The notes beneath the pieces were generated by a model. The model saw only the letters and a program-made list of their open reading frames with translations. It was not told the DNA's origin and made no database searches. A stretch of 64,000 bases of DNA from Chlamydoabsidia padenii (taxonomy: Eukaryota > Mucoromycota > Mucoromycetes > Mucorales > Cunninghamellaceae), in contig JAIWND010000046.1 in assembly GCA_025330725.1 (NCBI GenBank), positions 1 to 64,000 of the forward strand. Reading direction: 5' to 3'. The position numbers and the translations under genes are program-made. This document shows positions 32,975 to 45,960 of this stretch, piece by piece. The stretch's first letter is position 1; the number at the start of each line of letters is the position of its first letter.

Positions 32975-34578
32975 CTAAAAAACATGAATTTCTGTTTTAG
33001 GTGATGGCGTGCATAAGGTATCATATAACTTTATCTTACCTAGATGAATGAGTTGATAGTAGCAGTAATGTCTTTCCAACATCTCAGAGATGACTTTTAT
33101 GTCACCTTCAGGGCATCTTGCTTGTCGCGCCATCTGATGTCTATTGTTGGTTGTAGGGAGAAAAGCAGGACTAGCAAAGTTAAATTCTGCGATGACATCA
33201 TCCATGTCCACTTGGTAAATGGGGCCAAGACTTTCTGTCGCTTTCTTCAAACCAATCATCACAGTCCTTTTCAAGTACCACAGACAGAGATGCAGGATAT
33301 TTTTACCTTATGCCTGTTTGATGACATTGATTTCTACAGGATCCTTGTCGCAAAACATAAAGTGAGGAGAAAACCCACGATCATGGAGAGCCATAAAGTA
33401 GCAACGTAATGGAGCACTTTGCATGCTTCAGATACATCCGATCTACGATTCCTTTTCGAATAAAGAAAATTGGCCACAGGGCGCCCACAACCATTAATAT
33501 TCGCGATCACGCCAAATAATCTGCTTTCGAGACGATTTGTCTTGTATGTCGAATCCACGAAATATTCAATAACCTGGTCAGATTCAGCGCACAAATCAAA
33601 AAACATCGTGGTGAATCCCAATCCCTGCCAATGATCATTATTTTCCCAAAACAACTAATATAATCAAACAAAGACGAGACAAGTTTTGGGTAAAAACGGT
33701 TTTTATTTAAAGTAACACACACCCAACCAATCTATACTAAATCCAATTCTAATTCGCCAAGTAATCGGAAGAGCAGTTGTCGTTGTTGCCATTGTTTAAC
33801 CAGATTCATGGTTTGCTTCCGTTTAGTAGGAAAGAAAAGCTAATACAGCCACTGTGCAAACTGGGCAATCATCTACTTCACTTTTTCACTTACCCAGCCC
33901 TTCCTTCCCCGCCCCGCCCTTTCTTTTACCTCCCAGAAGCCAGCGTCATGGTATTCCTGCACCAAGATCCTTGATGATACCATTTGGTCGTCAGCATGCT
34001 TGTAAAGGTGAACATGCGTCCGACTTTTCCAGAAGTACACTAGTGCCCAAGTAATGTCGTAATTAAATCGTCGTTCCACTTGGACAAATAGATCCCCACA
34101 GAGATGTACTGATGAGGGTGGGTGGAGATTAAGTCCCGGGCTTCAGATGGCGTGGTAGAATGATCATCTTTGCTGTGCGGTTCGTGTTGCACCTGGTGTT
34201 TGACGGTGAGGGTAACCCACCTTTGTTGCCGATGCATGACACAGGATAGTTCATCGCCACAATCGTAGGTCATTATTCGTCGCCCCAACCTTGTCAGTTC
34301 ATTCGATGGTCGTCGTTGATTGACATCAGTCCACTATGCACACAGACCACTAAATGCTACAGAGTGTCGCTTCTTTGAATTCGCAACATTCTTCTTGGCG
34401 TACCTAAACCCACAGCATATTCCACCGCTTTGATCAGTTGTTCATCAGTATCGTCGAGGTGAACATCATCGATGTACAAATGACCTTCAAAGATAATGTC
34501 GGTATCTTGGGAAGGAGAGTCGTCAAAGATGTCAGTGAGTTGTTCGATGGGAATCAAATCATCGAAATCAGGACGCAC
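32975..34578 (-). pseudogene. MULE transposase relic, minus strand
   Basis: Read from 34578 leftwards: an acidic N-terminus with PIEQLTDIFDD (34578-34357); a zinc/DNA-binding-like part with C...LTVKHQVQHEPHS (34288-34040); WALVYFWKSRTHVHLYKHAD and VLVQEYHDA (34079-33873); then the catalytic region: VIEYFVDSTYKTNRLESRLF with the first Asp (about 33580-33530), a CDKDP-like stretch (about 33345), and CLWYLKRTVM (about 33290-33265). The pieces lie in three frames with no GT-AG introns that reconcile them all, so it is inactive. Length and order match the MULE superfamily, but its sequence is a different subfamily from the element at 17659-21169. No TIRs were identified. Confidence 0.75.
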
Positions 34579-34858
34579 AGGTGCTGGTGTATCCCAATTA
34601 CGACAGTTTCATGGGCACAATTTTCGACATCCACTACAATATTGTTCCAAAAAGTTTTCAAAGTCGTCTACGTTTTCCATATGCAAAAAGTAGGAAAGGA
34701 GGTAGCTGATAGTGATATTCAAGAAGTTGATAAAAAAAAATCGCCCAAAGTACAAGCCGCCGGGATTTACCCGCATTCACCCGGATGAATGAATCAAATC
34801 CTGCTCTATTACGCGATATTTCTGCAGGAGCTTGTAAGGGTTTTTTAAAGCGATACGG

Positions 34859-34860
<2 letters not shown>

Positions 34861-34905
<45 letters not shown>

Positions 34906-34929
34906 TTGTTGTTGTTGTTGTTGTTGTTC
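34861..34929 (+). repeat. Poly-T (~44 T) followed by (GTT)8
   Basis: Sits 12-80 bp upstream of the GPI16 start codon, so in its 5' leader or core promoter. Confidence 0.95.
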
Positions 34930-34940
34930 CACTCCCACCT

Positions 34941-37235
34941 ATGCGTTCTCTACTACTTGAGCTACTATTACTCATTGGTACTTTATGGGTCCTACCAGCC
35001 CAAACAACTTATCAAGAACGGTTTGATGAACATTTAGACTTGACACCCTTACCTGATGGAAAATTATTGGCTCATTTTGAATTTAATACCAAGGTGGATG
35101 CAAGTACCACAACAGGAGCTTCATGTAAAGAAGAAAGAACGAGAGAGAAAGAGAGAAAGAGAGAAAGAGAACTGACGAATAATGTTTTAAAAATAGTATT
35201 GGACTATAGTTTATTTCCAAAAGTGATTGGTCAAGTACTTCAAACGTATCAGGTACGTGATCTACACCTTACTTTTACTCAAGGGCGATGGTTATATGAA
35301 GAATGGGGCTATCCACCCATGTCATCGGCAGGTACAGGGGTGGAACTTTGGGCTTGGATGCAACCTTCAGAGTAGGTTTTTTGTATATTGCTCAGTAGTT
35401 GATTGTTGACTTTTATTGGTTTCCTTGATAGAATTGACAAACACTGGAAATCGTTGACCAATGTATTATCGGGCCTATTCTGTGCATCATTGAATTTCAT
35501 TGACGAAACTTTAACAACTGAACCTCAGTTCTCTTTTCGACCGGAACCTATTGAGGATGAACCTGTGTTTATGGTGGACAACAATGTGCTGCGCTATGGC
35601 GCTTTACCACATGAAAATGTCTGTACTGAAAACCTGACACCATGGATCAAACTCCTACCCTGTAAATCCAAGGTAAGGGAAGGAGCGTGGAGGGGACAGA
35701 AGTTTTGGTTGATTATATATAACTCTATGTTCATAGAATGGTGTGGCTGCCTTATTAAATGCCCATGAGATTTATAATTCCAATTTCCATTCCATGTCGA
35801 TTCATGCAAAATCAGTGTGCAAGGTAACAAAAATGACGAAAAGATGAGGCTATAGGTTTACTGATATGTATTCTAATATAGGATGATGCGTGTTCTGAAC
35901 GGATGTTACAATTGAAACAAACAGTGACCTCTGTTATGGATCCTGTCAGAGAAACAAGCCGTCGAGGTAAATGACTGGGTGCAAGAATAGAAAGTTATTT
36001 ACTTTATTATTTATCTTCATTTAGATTGGTCACTGTCTTCGATCTTTGATCGCCAAGTAAATGGCGCATGTCCAATGGCCTATTCCAGTCAAATCAACGT
36101 TCATCTGAAGGATATATCCTTTAAGAATCAATTACAACCACCACCATCAACAATATTTGAATCCTCCTCCTCCATCGCTACATATGATCTTCACCAAGGT
36201 AAGAAAGGGAATGGGATGGTTCTCCTCTAGACCTCAGAACTGATCCCTGACGTTTGAATTTATATATAGTAAAGGAACCATTGGATGTGAAAATGACATG
36301 GCCTGAAACTGTTTTTGAATTCCGTAAGTCATAAGGATGCCAAACAACTAAAACCCAATATTCAGACAAAGTTCTTTATAGCATTAAATACGGAATCCAA
36401 ACCCCTGGTCAATGCACATCGTTATTTTACTGGTTATGGACAAGAACATGGTGGATTACGAATAACTTTACATAATGATCATCCAACTGATTCTCTTTCT
36501 GTTACTTATTATGATTCCGTCCCTTGGTTTCTTAAACTTTACTTGCACACTTTGAAGGTCCAAGTCAATCATCATCATAATGAAATAGGTTTACTAAATG
36601 CGACAGAAGGTAATGACAGAAACACATGTCTTGATTATGATGCCTTATTGATTTCCCTCTTCTCTTTTTATAGATACAATTATTCAAAATATGTTATATC
36701 AACCCGCCATCGATCGATCACGACCCACCATGCTTGAATGTGATTTATTATTGCCTCCCCAATCTGTCGTCACCTTGACTATTGATTTCGAGAAGGTTTT
36801 TTTGAAATACACTGAACATCGGCCGGATGCTAATCGAGGTTTCGACGTCGGGTAAAATTTTTCACCTCTCTTACCTGACATCAAAAGATGAAATTGAACT
36901 TTTTTTATATATATAGATCGGCTGTGGTGACCATTCATGACTTTAAAGAAAAAGGGCAAAGGGCAAAAGGACAAAGGTTGTTATCAAGGAATAAAAAAAT
37001 AAAAAAAAACAAAAAAATAAAAAATAAAAACTCACTCTATTTTTTATTTTTATTTTTTTTTATGTCTAGTACGAGGATTTATACTGACACTTTACTGGTA
37101 AGTCTTCCTACACCTGATTTTAGTATGCCATATAATGTGATAACTTTAACTTGTACGATCATTGCTTTATTTTTTGGCTCGATCTTCAATCTATTGATCC
37201 GCTCATTTGAAATGGTGGATGATAAACAAGAATAA
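34941..37235 (+). CDS. GPI16: GPI transamidase subunit PIG-T/Gpi16
   Basis: Eleven exons: 34941-35124, 35197-35371, 35432-35672, 35737-35823, 35882-35966, 36025-36198, 36270-36323, 36382-36609, 36674-36851, 36917-36976, 37070-37235 (1632 nt, 543 aa), in phase throughout. The ATG at 34941 gives a signal peptide (Arg then [13 protein letters not shown]). Diagnostic stretches are [49 protein letters not shown] and [13 protein letters not shown], followed by one C-terminal membrane helix ([20 protein letters not shown]) and a short acidic tail. PIG-T is the ER-lumenal scaffold that, with Gpi8 (disulfide-linked), Gaa1, Gpi17 and Gab1, transfers GPI anchors to proteins. Length is close to the family norm (about 580). 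Exon 10 is Lys/Gln-rich and followed by an A/T-rich intron that also stays open, so its 3' border is the least certain. Confidence 0.95.
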
Positions 37236-37296
37236 ACGCTCTTGTGACAAATTTACACTGTATACACAATTTTATTATCAATTGAAAGATCAAGAA

Positions 37297-37578
37297 TCAG
37301 ATCGCAATGGTCTGTTTTTGTTTTTTGTAAAACGAATAAAAGGTGAAACCTAAGAAACCAAAAAGGATGATCACAGTGATGGCATTCAATACCAAACTTG
37401 CGATGGCAATACCATTGAGTGTGTTTCGAAAGTCATAAAGAATGTATCGATTGTTTTCGCCAAGACTTTGGATGTAGCAAATCTGATTAGCTACCTCGAC
37501 TTGAAACCTGGTTAAGTTGGTCATTTCAGAGAAAGGGAAACAGTGGGAGCCTCCAAGGTGTTCGACTGCGAGTTTCAT
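37297..37578 (-). CDS. Small protein with a C-terminal membrane segment
   Basis: An intronless 93-codon frame begins at an ATG (37578). The first about 58 residues are soluble-looking (MKLAVEHLGGSHCFPFSEM start). Residues about 56-82 are strongly hydrophobic (IAIASLVLNAITVIILFGFL), followed by a short basic tail KKQKQ, a tail-anchored arrangement. I do not recognise the family. It is convergent with GPI16 with only 61 bp between stops, a spacing usual for real neighbouring genes in this window. It could also be a fortuitous ORF; an uninterrupted single frame with a sensible topology argues mildly for a gene. Confidence 0.5.
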   Translation of the reverse strand: MKLAVEHLGGSHCFPFSEMTNLTRFQVEVANQICYIQSLGENNRYILYDFRNTLNGIAIASLVLNAITVIILFGFLGFTFYSFYKKQKQTIAI

Positions 37579-38053
37579 TTTGTATTATAGTATAAAAAAG
37601 GAAAACGGTGAAAAATCACTGTATTTATTTACTTCTTTTCTGTGATACAAGGATACATCATGTAGAAAGTTCAAGGAAATTTTGCATTTGCTTGGCAGGA
37701 AAAAAAAAGAGAAGCCAAGACATTCTCAGTCATTGTAACTCGTGTGATGTTAAACAAAAGCAAAAAGGACTTTGAAATGAAAGGAGCAAGAGGGTTAGTA
37801 TTCATGCAAAATGTGCCAAATGTAAAAGAGGGGGTAAAAATGTCATTATGTAACACAAACCATTGGGGTTAGATCTTACCCCTTGAATTTCTACCCTCTC
37901 TCTCCATACATACATAAACATTCCTTTGACACATCAGATCATGAACTATGTATATGAAATATTCAATCTAATCGACCAACCCTTCCTTTTTTATAAAAAA
38001 AATACCTTGCCCCACCTCTTCTTCTTCTATCCATTTAGCAAAAATAATCACGT
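37579..38053. other. Intergenic upstream of OSH3
   Basis: No gene seen. It presumably holds the promoters of the small membrane protein and of OSH3, which are divergent. Confidence 0.5.
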
Positions 38054-39534
38054 ATGGAGATACTTCAAATCCAGCCAAGAGATAGGTAAACAAAACAAAA
38101 AATTACATGAATAAAACAAAATGCTAATGATTTGTGAAAATAGTTATTTACATTATATCCATGTACCTAAAAAAGGGACAGCTCTTCAATGGTCATTCAC
38201 TACCAAACGTAATAATATTCACTTTGGGGTATTTAAACGTCTAGATCCTTCGTCTTTACCCAAATCAATTTCCCAGCCTCTAGCCTTTCGATCGGACGCA
38301 CTACTAACAGGTAAAAGACCACATAAAGAATGGGGAAATCGATCTAACTTTTTTTCTTTTGCTGTAAAAAAAAAAGATGATACCCCTCGTCCCAAAAACA
38401 AATCGGGTCTTTCAATCAAACTTCAAGACCAAGGCATGATTGAGATTATACCTATCCAACAAACCCAATCAAGTCAAACCCAAGTGGAAGATTCTTTAGT
38501 TATAACGGAACCTGGCAATTATGTTCTTGTGTTTGGTGAGTTTTCATTCATTGTAAATAAATAAAGTAAAGAACTCCTCTAACCAATCAATTTTCTTTTA
38601 TAGATAATACCTTCTCACTAAACACTCCTAAATTGTTAGCTTTATCAGTAACACTTTTGGAAACAACAACAACAACACCTAGTATGCTATCTCCGCCTTA
38701 CGAACTCACCGGCTGGCTTTTGAAAAAGAAACGCAAAAAGATGCAAGGATGGGCCAAACGGTATTTTCAATTGTCACCCTCAGGGATATTGACGTATGCG
38801 ACATCACCCTTGTCACCCGTACCTCGAGGAGTGATCCAGATCGGTCAAGCATCTACCAAAATTAGTGCGCCGGGTAAAAATCTGACTTTACGGATCGATA
38901 CAGGTACGATCTTGTACCAATTGAAGGCATTGAGTGCAGAAGACCATGAGATGTGGGCTACCCATCTAAAGAAGCATCGCACGAGTGCTTTACAATCTGA
39001 AGTCAAGAAATATGAAAATTATATTGAACAGCGACGAAATAATCATTTGGATACAATCGAGAAGGAAACAGCAAGAAGTCAAGTGGCCCGTGGATTACAA
39101 GTCAGTCAATTGATCAAGGAAAAATTAGCTTGTCTGAACCGATGGATCATTACCAATGAACAGGAACTAAACAGAATGTTGTCGGATAAGGAGCGGGTAG
39201 CAGCTCTGGTGGAATTAAAAGAAGAGTTTGAAGAATTAGTAGAGCGGCAAGATCAACAATGGGAATCGATGCAAAATACAGTTTGGCAAGCGGACCCATT
39301 TGGAAGAAAAAAGTATCAACAATCCGCCACTACCGGAAACGACACAGAAACTGAAGAAGAAGTGGATGAGGAAGAAGATAGCTTGTCAACAATTAATACT
39401 TCAGAAACGAATAGAGTAACTCGCCTATGTCGATTTACTGCTGATAAGATTCTGTCCACGTTTACAGAAAGATTTTTTGATGCGACCGATGCTGAATTAG
39501 AGTTGAGTGATGAGGATCAAGATAGCGCCTATAC

Positions 39535-39580
<46 letters not shown>

Positions 39581-41095
39581 AAAACCTCTGATACTGAAGA
39601 AGATAGTTATATTCGTGGTAAGCAAATGAAAAAAAAAAAAAAGAACATGATCTCATCCCTCTTAATATTTAGACTGGACTCAGTTAACGCCACCTCGACG
39701 CCGTGAACAGCTACCTTCACCTGCGGTGGGAGATGTCAAATCAGCTCTGGCGGTGTTTCGAAAAAATGTGGGCAAAGATTTATCATCAGTTTCAATACCA
39801 ATTAGTATGAATGAACCCATCGGGATGCTCCAAAGAGCTTGTGAAGAACTTGAATACTCCGAACTTTTGGATCGAGCATCTACTTTAATGACACCCATAG
39901 ATCGATTGATGTATGTAACCACTTTTGCTATCTCTAGTTATGCTTCTTCCCAATATCGAACTGGTCGAAAGGTAAAAAGAAAACATAAAGCTCAAGAGGA
40001 GAAAGTAAATGTTCTTTTTTTTTTTATTTTTAATTTTAAAATAGCCCTTTAATCCTATTATGACAGAAACTTATGAAAGTATTCGCCCTGACAAAGGATT
40101 TAGATTCATTTCTGAAAAAGTGTGCCACAATCCTTTAACTATTGCTGCCCATGCGGAATCCAAAAATTACAAGTACTGGCAATGCACCAAAGTCAAAAGT
40201 AAATTCTGGGGAAAGTCAATGGTAAGAACAAAACAAAAACAGAATACATATATATTTAATTTAGATTGATATTACAAAAGGAATTTACGACTGATGGGGT
40301 GTATCATGTCACTTTAACCGGGCATAATGATCATTACACTTACAGTAAACCCAGCAGCTGGATGCGAAACATGATCGCTGGTGAGAAATACCTCGAACAT
40401 GCCGGCGAAATGAAAGTAACAAACCAAACTACAGGCGATTATGCGATTGTCACATTCAAGGAAGGCTCAGGCGGTGGACTTTTTGGTGCACCAACAAAAC
40501 GCAATAATATCATCGCTGATTTCTATCCTTCTTCCAATCCTGCCGAAAAGACTCGACGGATGGTGGGTAAATGGAGTGATCAACTGGCTGAAGAAAACAA
40601 GAGTGATCAACCGATCTGGATTGCTAACCCCCCTGGTGTGGAGGATTACGAAAATCATTATGGATTGACTCGTTTTTGTGTTGAAATGAATGAAATCACG
40701 GCATTGGAACGGAATAAACTTCCCTTGACGGATACAAGATATCGCCCTGATCAGCGACTCTATGAACAAGGTAAGGAAGAGGCGATAAGCTTTTTTTAAA
40801 ATTTTAATTTTATGATGAATGCTATATCAACTCTTTGTTTTTATAAGGACATGCCGAGGAAGCAGATATAGAAAAGAAAAGAATTGAACAGAAACAGAGA
40901 GATCGACGACAGGAATTAGAAGCTGAAAACATTCCTTGGAATCCTCGCTGGTTTACATTACAAGTCGATCCTTACACCGAACCTGGTTTTGCGGTATCTG
41001 GTACTCATGCGCGTCAAGCCTGGGTTTTCAATGAGCAATATTGGGATATCAGGGATTCTGGACAATGGCCAAAAGATACTGTGCCTTTGTGGTAA
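38054..41095 (+). CDS. OSH3: Oxysterol-binding-protein homologue, Osh3-like (GOLD-PH-ORD)
   Basis: Exons 38054-38085, 38144-38535, 38604-39617, 39673-39971, 40045-40214 (see below), 40265-40770, 40848-41095; this model totals 2661 nt (886 aa). Domains in order: a GOLD-like domain ([16 protein letters not shown], about 14-165); a PH domain (about 195-290, starting [20 protein letters not shown]); a coiled linker; an acidic linker with 14 consecutive Asp; then the sterol/PI4P-transfer ORD (about 500-880). This layout is that of Osh3, which works at ER-plasma-membrane contacts with VAP and Sac1. Two oddities: the OSBP fingerprint reads EKVCHNPL instead of EQVSHHPP, and exon 5/6 keeps frame only with a weak GTCAAT donor at 40215. 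The strong GTAAGA donor at 40222 shifts the frame, so that junction is uncertain or damaged. Confidence 0.88.
39537..39578 (+). repeat. (GAT)14 coding for poly-Asp in OSH3
   Basis: Perfect trinucleotide run inside the third exon. It keeps frame and lengthens an acidic linker between the PH and ORD domains. Confidence 0.9.
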
Positions 41096-41207
41096 AACTG
41101 TATGGAGGCATATCATATACAAAATTGAGGGTGATTTTATTATTTTATCAAGTTGATCGATTGAAAATAAACAAATACGATTGCAATTACTTTTCCTTCT
41201 TCTTTAT

Positions 41208-43036
41208 TCAATTGGTGGGGAATAAAGCCAATAAAACATCTTTCCATTGTTTTTCCCAAGTTAAAGAAGCATATTCGGATATAACATTAGATCGAAGCGT
41301 GTCCAGTTGATCAGGTTTTATCACAAAGACATCCTAAAAAAGAAATGGGAGTTTAATTCCCTGCATGAACTTGATTTTTGAATTTGCCCTTACCAAAAGT
41401 TGATCTGCCAATTGATCACTTGTATCAAATACCATACCATTTTCGCCATCCACAACCAATTCATTCAAACTACATAAGAAGAAGAGAAAGAAAGTGAGGA
41501 ATAAGTAATTTTATCAACCCCTATTTTTTTTTACCATTCAAAATTGACAGCGCAGACAGGTAATCCACAACCAAACATATCCACGACTTTCATAGGCAAA
41601 TCCATCCCACTAGAGCTTGTATGTAAAGATATACCCAAATCAGCACTTCCCAACAACAATGGATAATGCTGAGTTTCCAACCACAAAGTGACGATTCTTG
41701 TTCGTTCAAGCTGCATCTGTGAGATTTTTTGTTCATAATGATTCTTTAAGGGTCCCTTTCCTGTAATTACAAACAAGAGTCGTGGGGCATCCTGCGGAGC
41801 ATTCTTTTCGTACCGTTCTACTGCGTTCAACAATAATGAAAAGTCTTCATCTTCCGTCCATGATGTAGAGGAGACTACAAGTCTAGGTCGATCGGGTCGA
41901 AAAGTCACTGTTCCATCGGCTGATTTCTCGGTTAGTAAGGTTTGATGATCTTCCATGGGACTTAGGAATGTGTTCACATTTAAAGATTGTTCCTTGACAG
42001 TGTTCTCTATACAGCACATGGATAAAAACTGAAAAAGAGTGGAGGGGGTCAGTTATATTATCAAGCGTGTCTTTGTGAGTTTACTTCGTGGATGTTGGGT
42101 AGAGAGAGCCGTTTAAAATGAGATTGAGGTCGATCTCTGAATGTGATCAATTTCCCCCTAATTTAAAAGTGAAGATGAGCCATCGCCCCCCCCCCCTTGT
42201 GGACTTGACTTACTGTACACCCCATTGTGTTAACTCCTTTTTCATCCTATCGGTCACTGTCAGATGAGCAAAAGCGTTGGTACCAAAAATCCTTTCATAT
42301 TTTTCAGCCCAGCCCACCACAGGATGGGATTTGCCCAAAGTTACGGCCAATATAGAATAACCAAAATTATGCCAATCAATGATCAACCATGCTTGCCGAA
42401 GAAATGAGATCATACGTGCCACAGCCAAAGTCGGAATGGAAGGAGGATTCTAGTAGTCATAATAAAAGAATGAGCACCACATTTCACTGTTAAAAAGCAA
42501 AAAGTTACCTGGACAAAGATAAAGTCGGGATATTGAGTTACGCAACCCATCAACCAAGCTAACTGAAGTGTTAAAAACAAAGCCTTGAAAGGAGCCCAGA
42601 GAAGATAAAATGTTTTGGGCAAGTCTTTAGGTGCAGACCAAGCTTGTTTCAAAGATCGGACACGAATATACCTGTGTGTAGAGATACGACTCCCCACCGA
42701 TGTTTCTTTACACAAAAAAAAAAAAAAAAAAAGTTGATGATAATAAATGCATCGCCCCTTTGAGGTGCATCAAGTTGTATGTTTACCGGTATAACCAATT
42801 AAATCCACAGTACAGCCTGCATCAGCAAGAGAGACAGCATGATATCTCATTCGTGGGGACCGACCAATATCACCAATTACTAAAACTTGCACCACAGGAC
42901 GGGGTCGCATAATTGACCTGCCTGTACTTTGGAACAAATAGAGTCGGATTAACCTTCCACCTAATAAATACACGCAGAGGATTGCCAATAAAAGTCCACT
43001 AACAGATAAGTTGCCACCCACTTCTAGTCCCAACAT
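41208..43036 (-). CDS. ALG1: ALG1, GDP-mannose:GlcNAc2-PP-dolichol mannosyltransferase
   Basis: Seven exons on the minus strand: 43036-42787, 42705-42509, 42449-42214, 42157-42085, 42028-41535, 41469-41394, 41333-41208 (1452 nt, 483 aa), in phase. The ATG at 43036 is the only one that opens the frame; the frame upstream to 43114 lacks ATG. An N-terminal membrane anchor ([13 protein letters not shown]) precedes the GT33 fold: [44 protein letters not shown], then [19 protein letters not shown], the conserved nucleotide-sugar site. ALG1 adds the first mannose to GlcNAc2-PP-dolichol on the cytosolic face of the ER in N-glycan assembly. Length is typical. The intron at 42706-42786 carries a homopolymer of 18 T on the coding strand. 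Convergent with OSH3, 112 bp between stops. Confidence 0.96.
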
Positions 43037-43293
43037 TTTTAACAATGAAAGAAAGGATGGATAGAGGTAAACAAAACAAAACAAAAAGGCGAGATTCCAG
43101 AAAGAAGGGGTCAAGTCTCCTAGAATGAGTACCAGAAGGACCTCTGTTGTTTTAAACCCCGTTCTTTTGCGACGTCAAGCAATGCCCTCCCCATTTGAAA
43201 ATACTACCTTTGATTCATTGTGATTATTTTATTTTTTTATTTTTTTATTAATTGAACACTGATGATAAAAACATGTTCCTCCTTAATCTATAT

Positions 43294-44450
43294 CTAAGAA
43301 GCCCACGGTAATGGACCTTTGAATATCTTGTTGGTGTACGGACAATAATCTAATATTGGCGTCAAGGCAGGACATGTGGAGCGATAAGGTGATCTATATT
43401 GAAAACTGCGTCAGTGACAAAGTCAAAAAAAAGTTACTTTGTTCTACCTTCTTCGATAAGGATTGCGTTCCAATTTCTTCTGTCGTAAAGTACCATGACA
43501 GGCATAATAATCAATTGAGAAGGGTGTATAAGAGTTGACAAGTTCACCTTGTCGAGCACGCTCTATATCATCATCGGGTGGATCGATTCCAATATAATCA
43601 AATTGATCTAAAGGATATCGAATAGCAGGAATATGCAGCTCTTCGAACCGAGGTCGCTTAAATCCAAAACCAATGACAGTCAACCGGTTAGGGTAATCGC
43701 TCGTCATTTCTGCAAATCGGCACAGGGAGAACAAGACATTTTCATATGAATCTCGCGCATAATCCTCTACGATAATCCTCTTTTGTAACTGATCTGTTGT
43801 ATTGCCTGACTGTAATAGGATTTGTGCTATTTGCCAATAGGATAATCCTTCGGATATAGGTCCCGCCGATGGTCTCGTCTGTCCCCTTAAAAAAAAAACT
43901 TCATTACTTAATATCAATCCCACTTCACTTCATGCTCCTTTTTCAAATCATACCCGGAAAAAATCAATAAAGCTTGAGGGTCAGATATTAACAAGTCGAT
44001 ACCTTTTTGAATATGATATAGGAAAGTGTTCACTTGACCGTGTTGATAAGGTTCCAGAATCCAGTTCTTTTCATCCTGTAGAGCTTCTTTATGTTGTGGA
44101 CCGGTATAAATGGCATGACCTGTAACGACAATGGCGTGAATATGATGAGGCAGAGGGGCAGAAGGTAAAGGATCATTCACCCATCGAGTCGAAGTATCAT
44201 ACTGTGATTGCTGCCAGCCATCCGTCCGATACTGTATCAAGTTCCAACCAAGACTCATCATCAACAACACAAAAAGTAACCCAACTTGTCGTTTCGGGCT
44301 ACTTCTCCTCCAGGTAGTAAAGGGACGGATCATGACTTTGCTAAAGGTAGAAGTTGACCCTTGTTGTACTGGTGGATTCAAAAAAGACGCTGTGTCGATA
44401 TGTAACGGCAAAACAGTTTTTCTTTTACTGGTGCTATGAATCGGTGCCAT
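43294..44450 (-). CDS. DUF218 (YdcF-like) type II membrane protein
   Basis: Three exons on the minus strand: 44450-43954, 43885-43448, 43393-43294 (1035 nt, 344 aa), in phase. An N-terminal basic stretch and one membrane helix (VGLLFVLLMMSLGWNLI, about 58-74) suggest type II topology. The rest matches DUF218: IHAIVVTGHAIYTG, LLIFSGGQTRP, SEGLSYWQIAQIL, IVEDYARDSYENVLFSL and RLTVIGFGFKRPRFE. The SGGxTR...SE block and the later ExxA.s..EN are the usual markers. Bacterial relatives bind nucleotide cofactors or act on envelope polymers; fungal members are uncharacterised, so no substrate is proposed. Its start codon is only 29 bp from the start of the plus-strand gene at 44480. Confidence 0.8.
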
Positions 44451-44479
44451 TTTTCCCCTATTCTTTTCTTTTTAACTTT

Positions 44480-45917
44480 ATGACTTTTGATGGGGTATGT
44501 ATGTGGGATCTATTAAAGCAGAAGGGGGAGGGTGATGGAGGAAATTCCACTGTGTATTTTTTTAAAAATACAGATTCATATGCCGAAGTGCAATTCAAAT
44601 CCCGGAAATGTGTGGTCCAATACCACAATGAGAAAGAAATCCCCCTGGTAGTCCATTTTCAACCGATTGCTAATATGACTTTATCTATAAACCAAGACTT
44701 TCTAGACGTCATTGATCTTGACTCTACTTCTGTCAATGATCATTACTGTGAAAGAACAAGACAACATCACTCTTATTCAGCTGATGCAACTGGGAGATAC
44801 AACATATCTCTTGACAGTATTACTGATGATGAACTACGATGTGTAACTCGATCACTTCTTACACCTGTTTCTTTTCAAACCAACTATGGTATAGACGACA
44901 GGGGTTTTCCTCATATGAAAGCGACAAATTCTGGCGCCAGTCGACATCATACTTTGTTATCTAGAAACGAACCTTCCCCGACCTTTCGGAGCGAAAGTGC
45001 TACAATATTTAATCGCCTTGCTGGTAAGAACCCCCCCCCCCAATAACACCGACAGAACTACTTGTTTTCTGACGAAAACTGTGTATATCATAGACGACGA
45101 GGTATCTGTAGACTTTGTAACAAGAGATCTACATGAGTTTATGGATCCTGCCTTGCTTGAAGAAGTTATTTCACGCCCTGGGAGTAGAGTACCGAGAAAT
45201 TACAGGTAACTTTCTCAATGAACATCAATCTCCAACTTGCTTAACCCAATCCAAATCTTTGTTAGTCATGCCAGTGATAGTGCCAACTCGACTAGTTCTA
45301 ATCATTTATTGCGACCTCACAAGTCTGCCGAAACAGCAGGAAAAGGCAAACAAGTGCAATCCTCAGGTATGAAATGGGAATAAGCACTTGAAGCAAATTG
45401 AAACTAAAATTTAAATGAACTTGATTATAGTGCCCACTAGCCAACAAACGAAACGACACAGCCTGCATGCAGAAGTATTGCTTTCACTTCGCCGAGACAG
45501 TGACGCTCTTCTTCAAAGAAGGGAATCATTGCTGAAACTCTGGAAACATTCTGAAGGACATCAGCAGCAACACGTTGCGGCACAATATCGAGACGACGAC
45601 AGAGAAAACATCACCATAAACTTGAGAACCGATCAGTTCATAAACAACATTATGCAAAATAAAATGGAACAACACTTTATTGAGGCGGCGACACCGACAA
45701 AAATTCATGCACCATTTGACAGTGAACATCCAATAGTCGATAAGCGTACCACAGAGAGAAGAAAATCTTCCTTGGTAATTGGCTCCTCTCAAATTCCTAG
45801 TAGAGACAGATCGGATCGCAATGGACAGAACTCCGTGTCCAAAATGACTACACCAGTAAGTAGTTTACATTCTACACATATCTCCATGATCCAAGTAAAG
45901 AAAAATAACCCCCCTCC

Positions 45918-45960
<43 letters not shown>

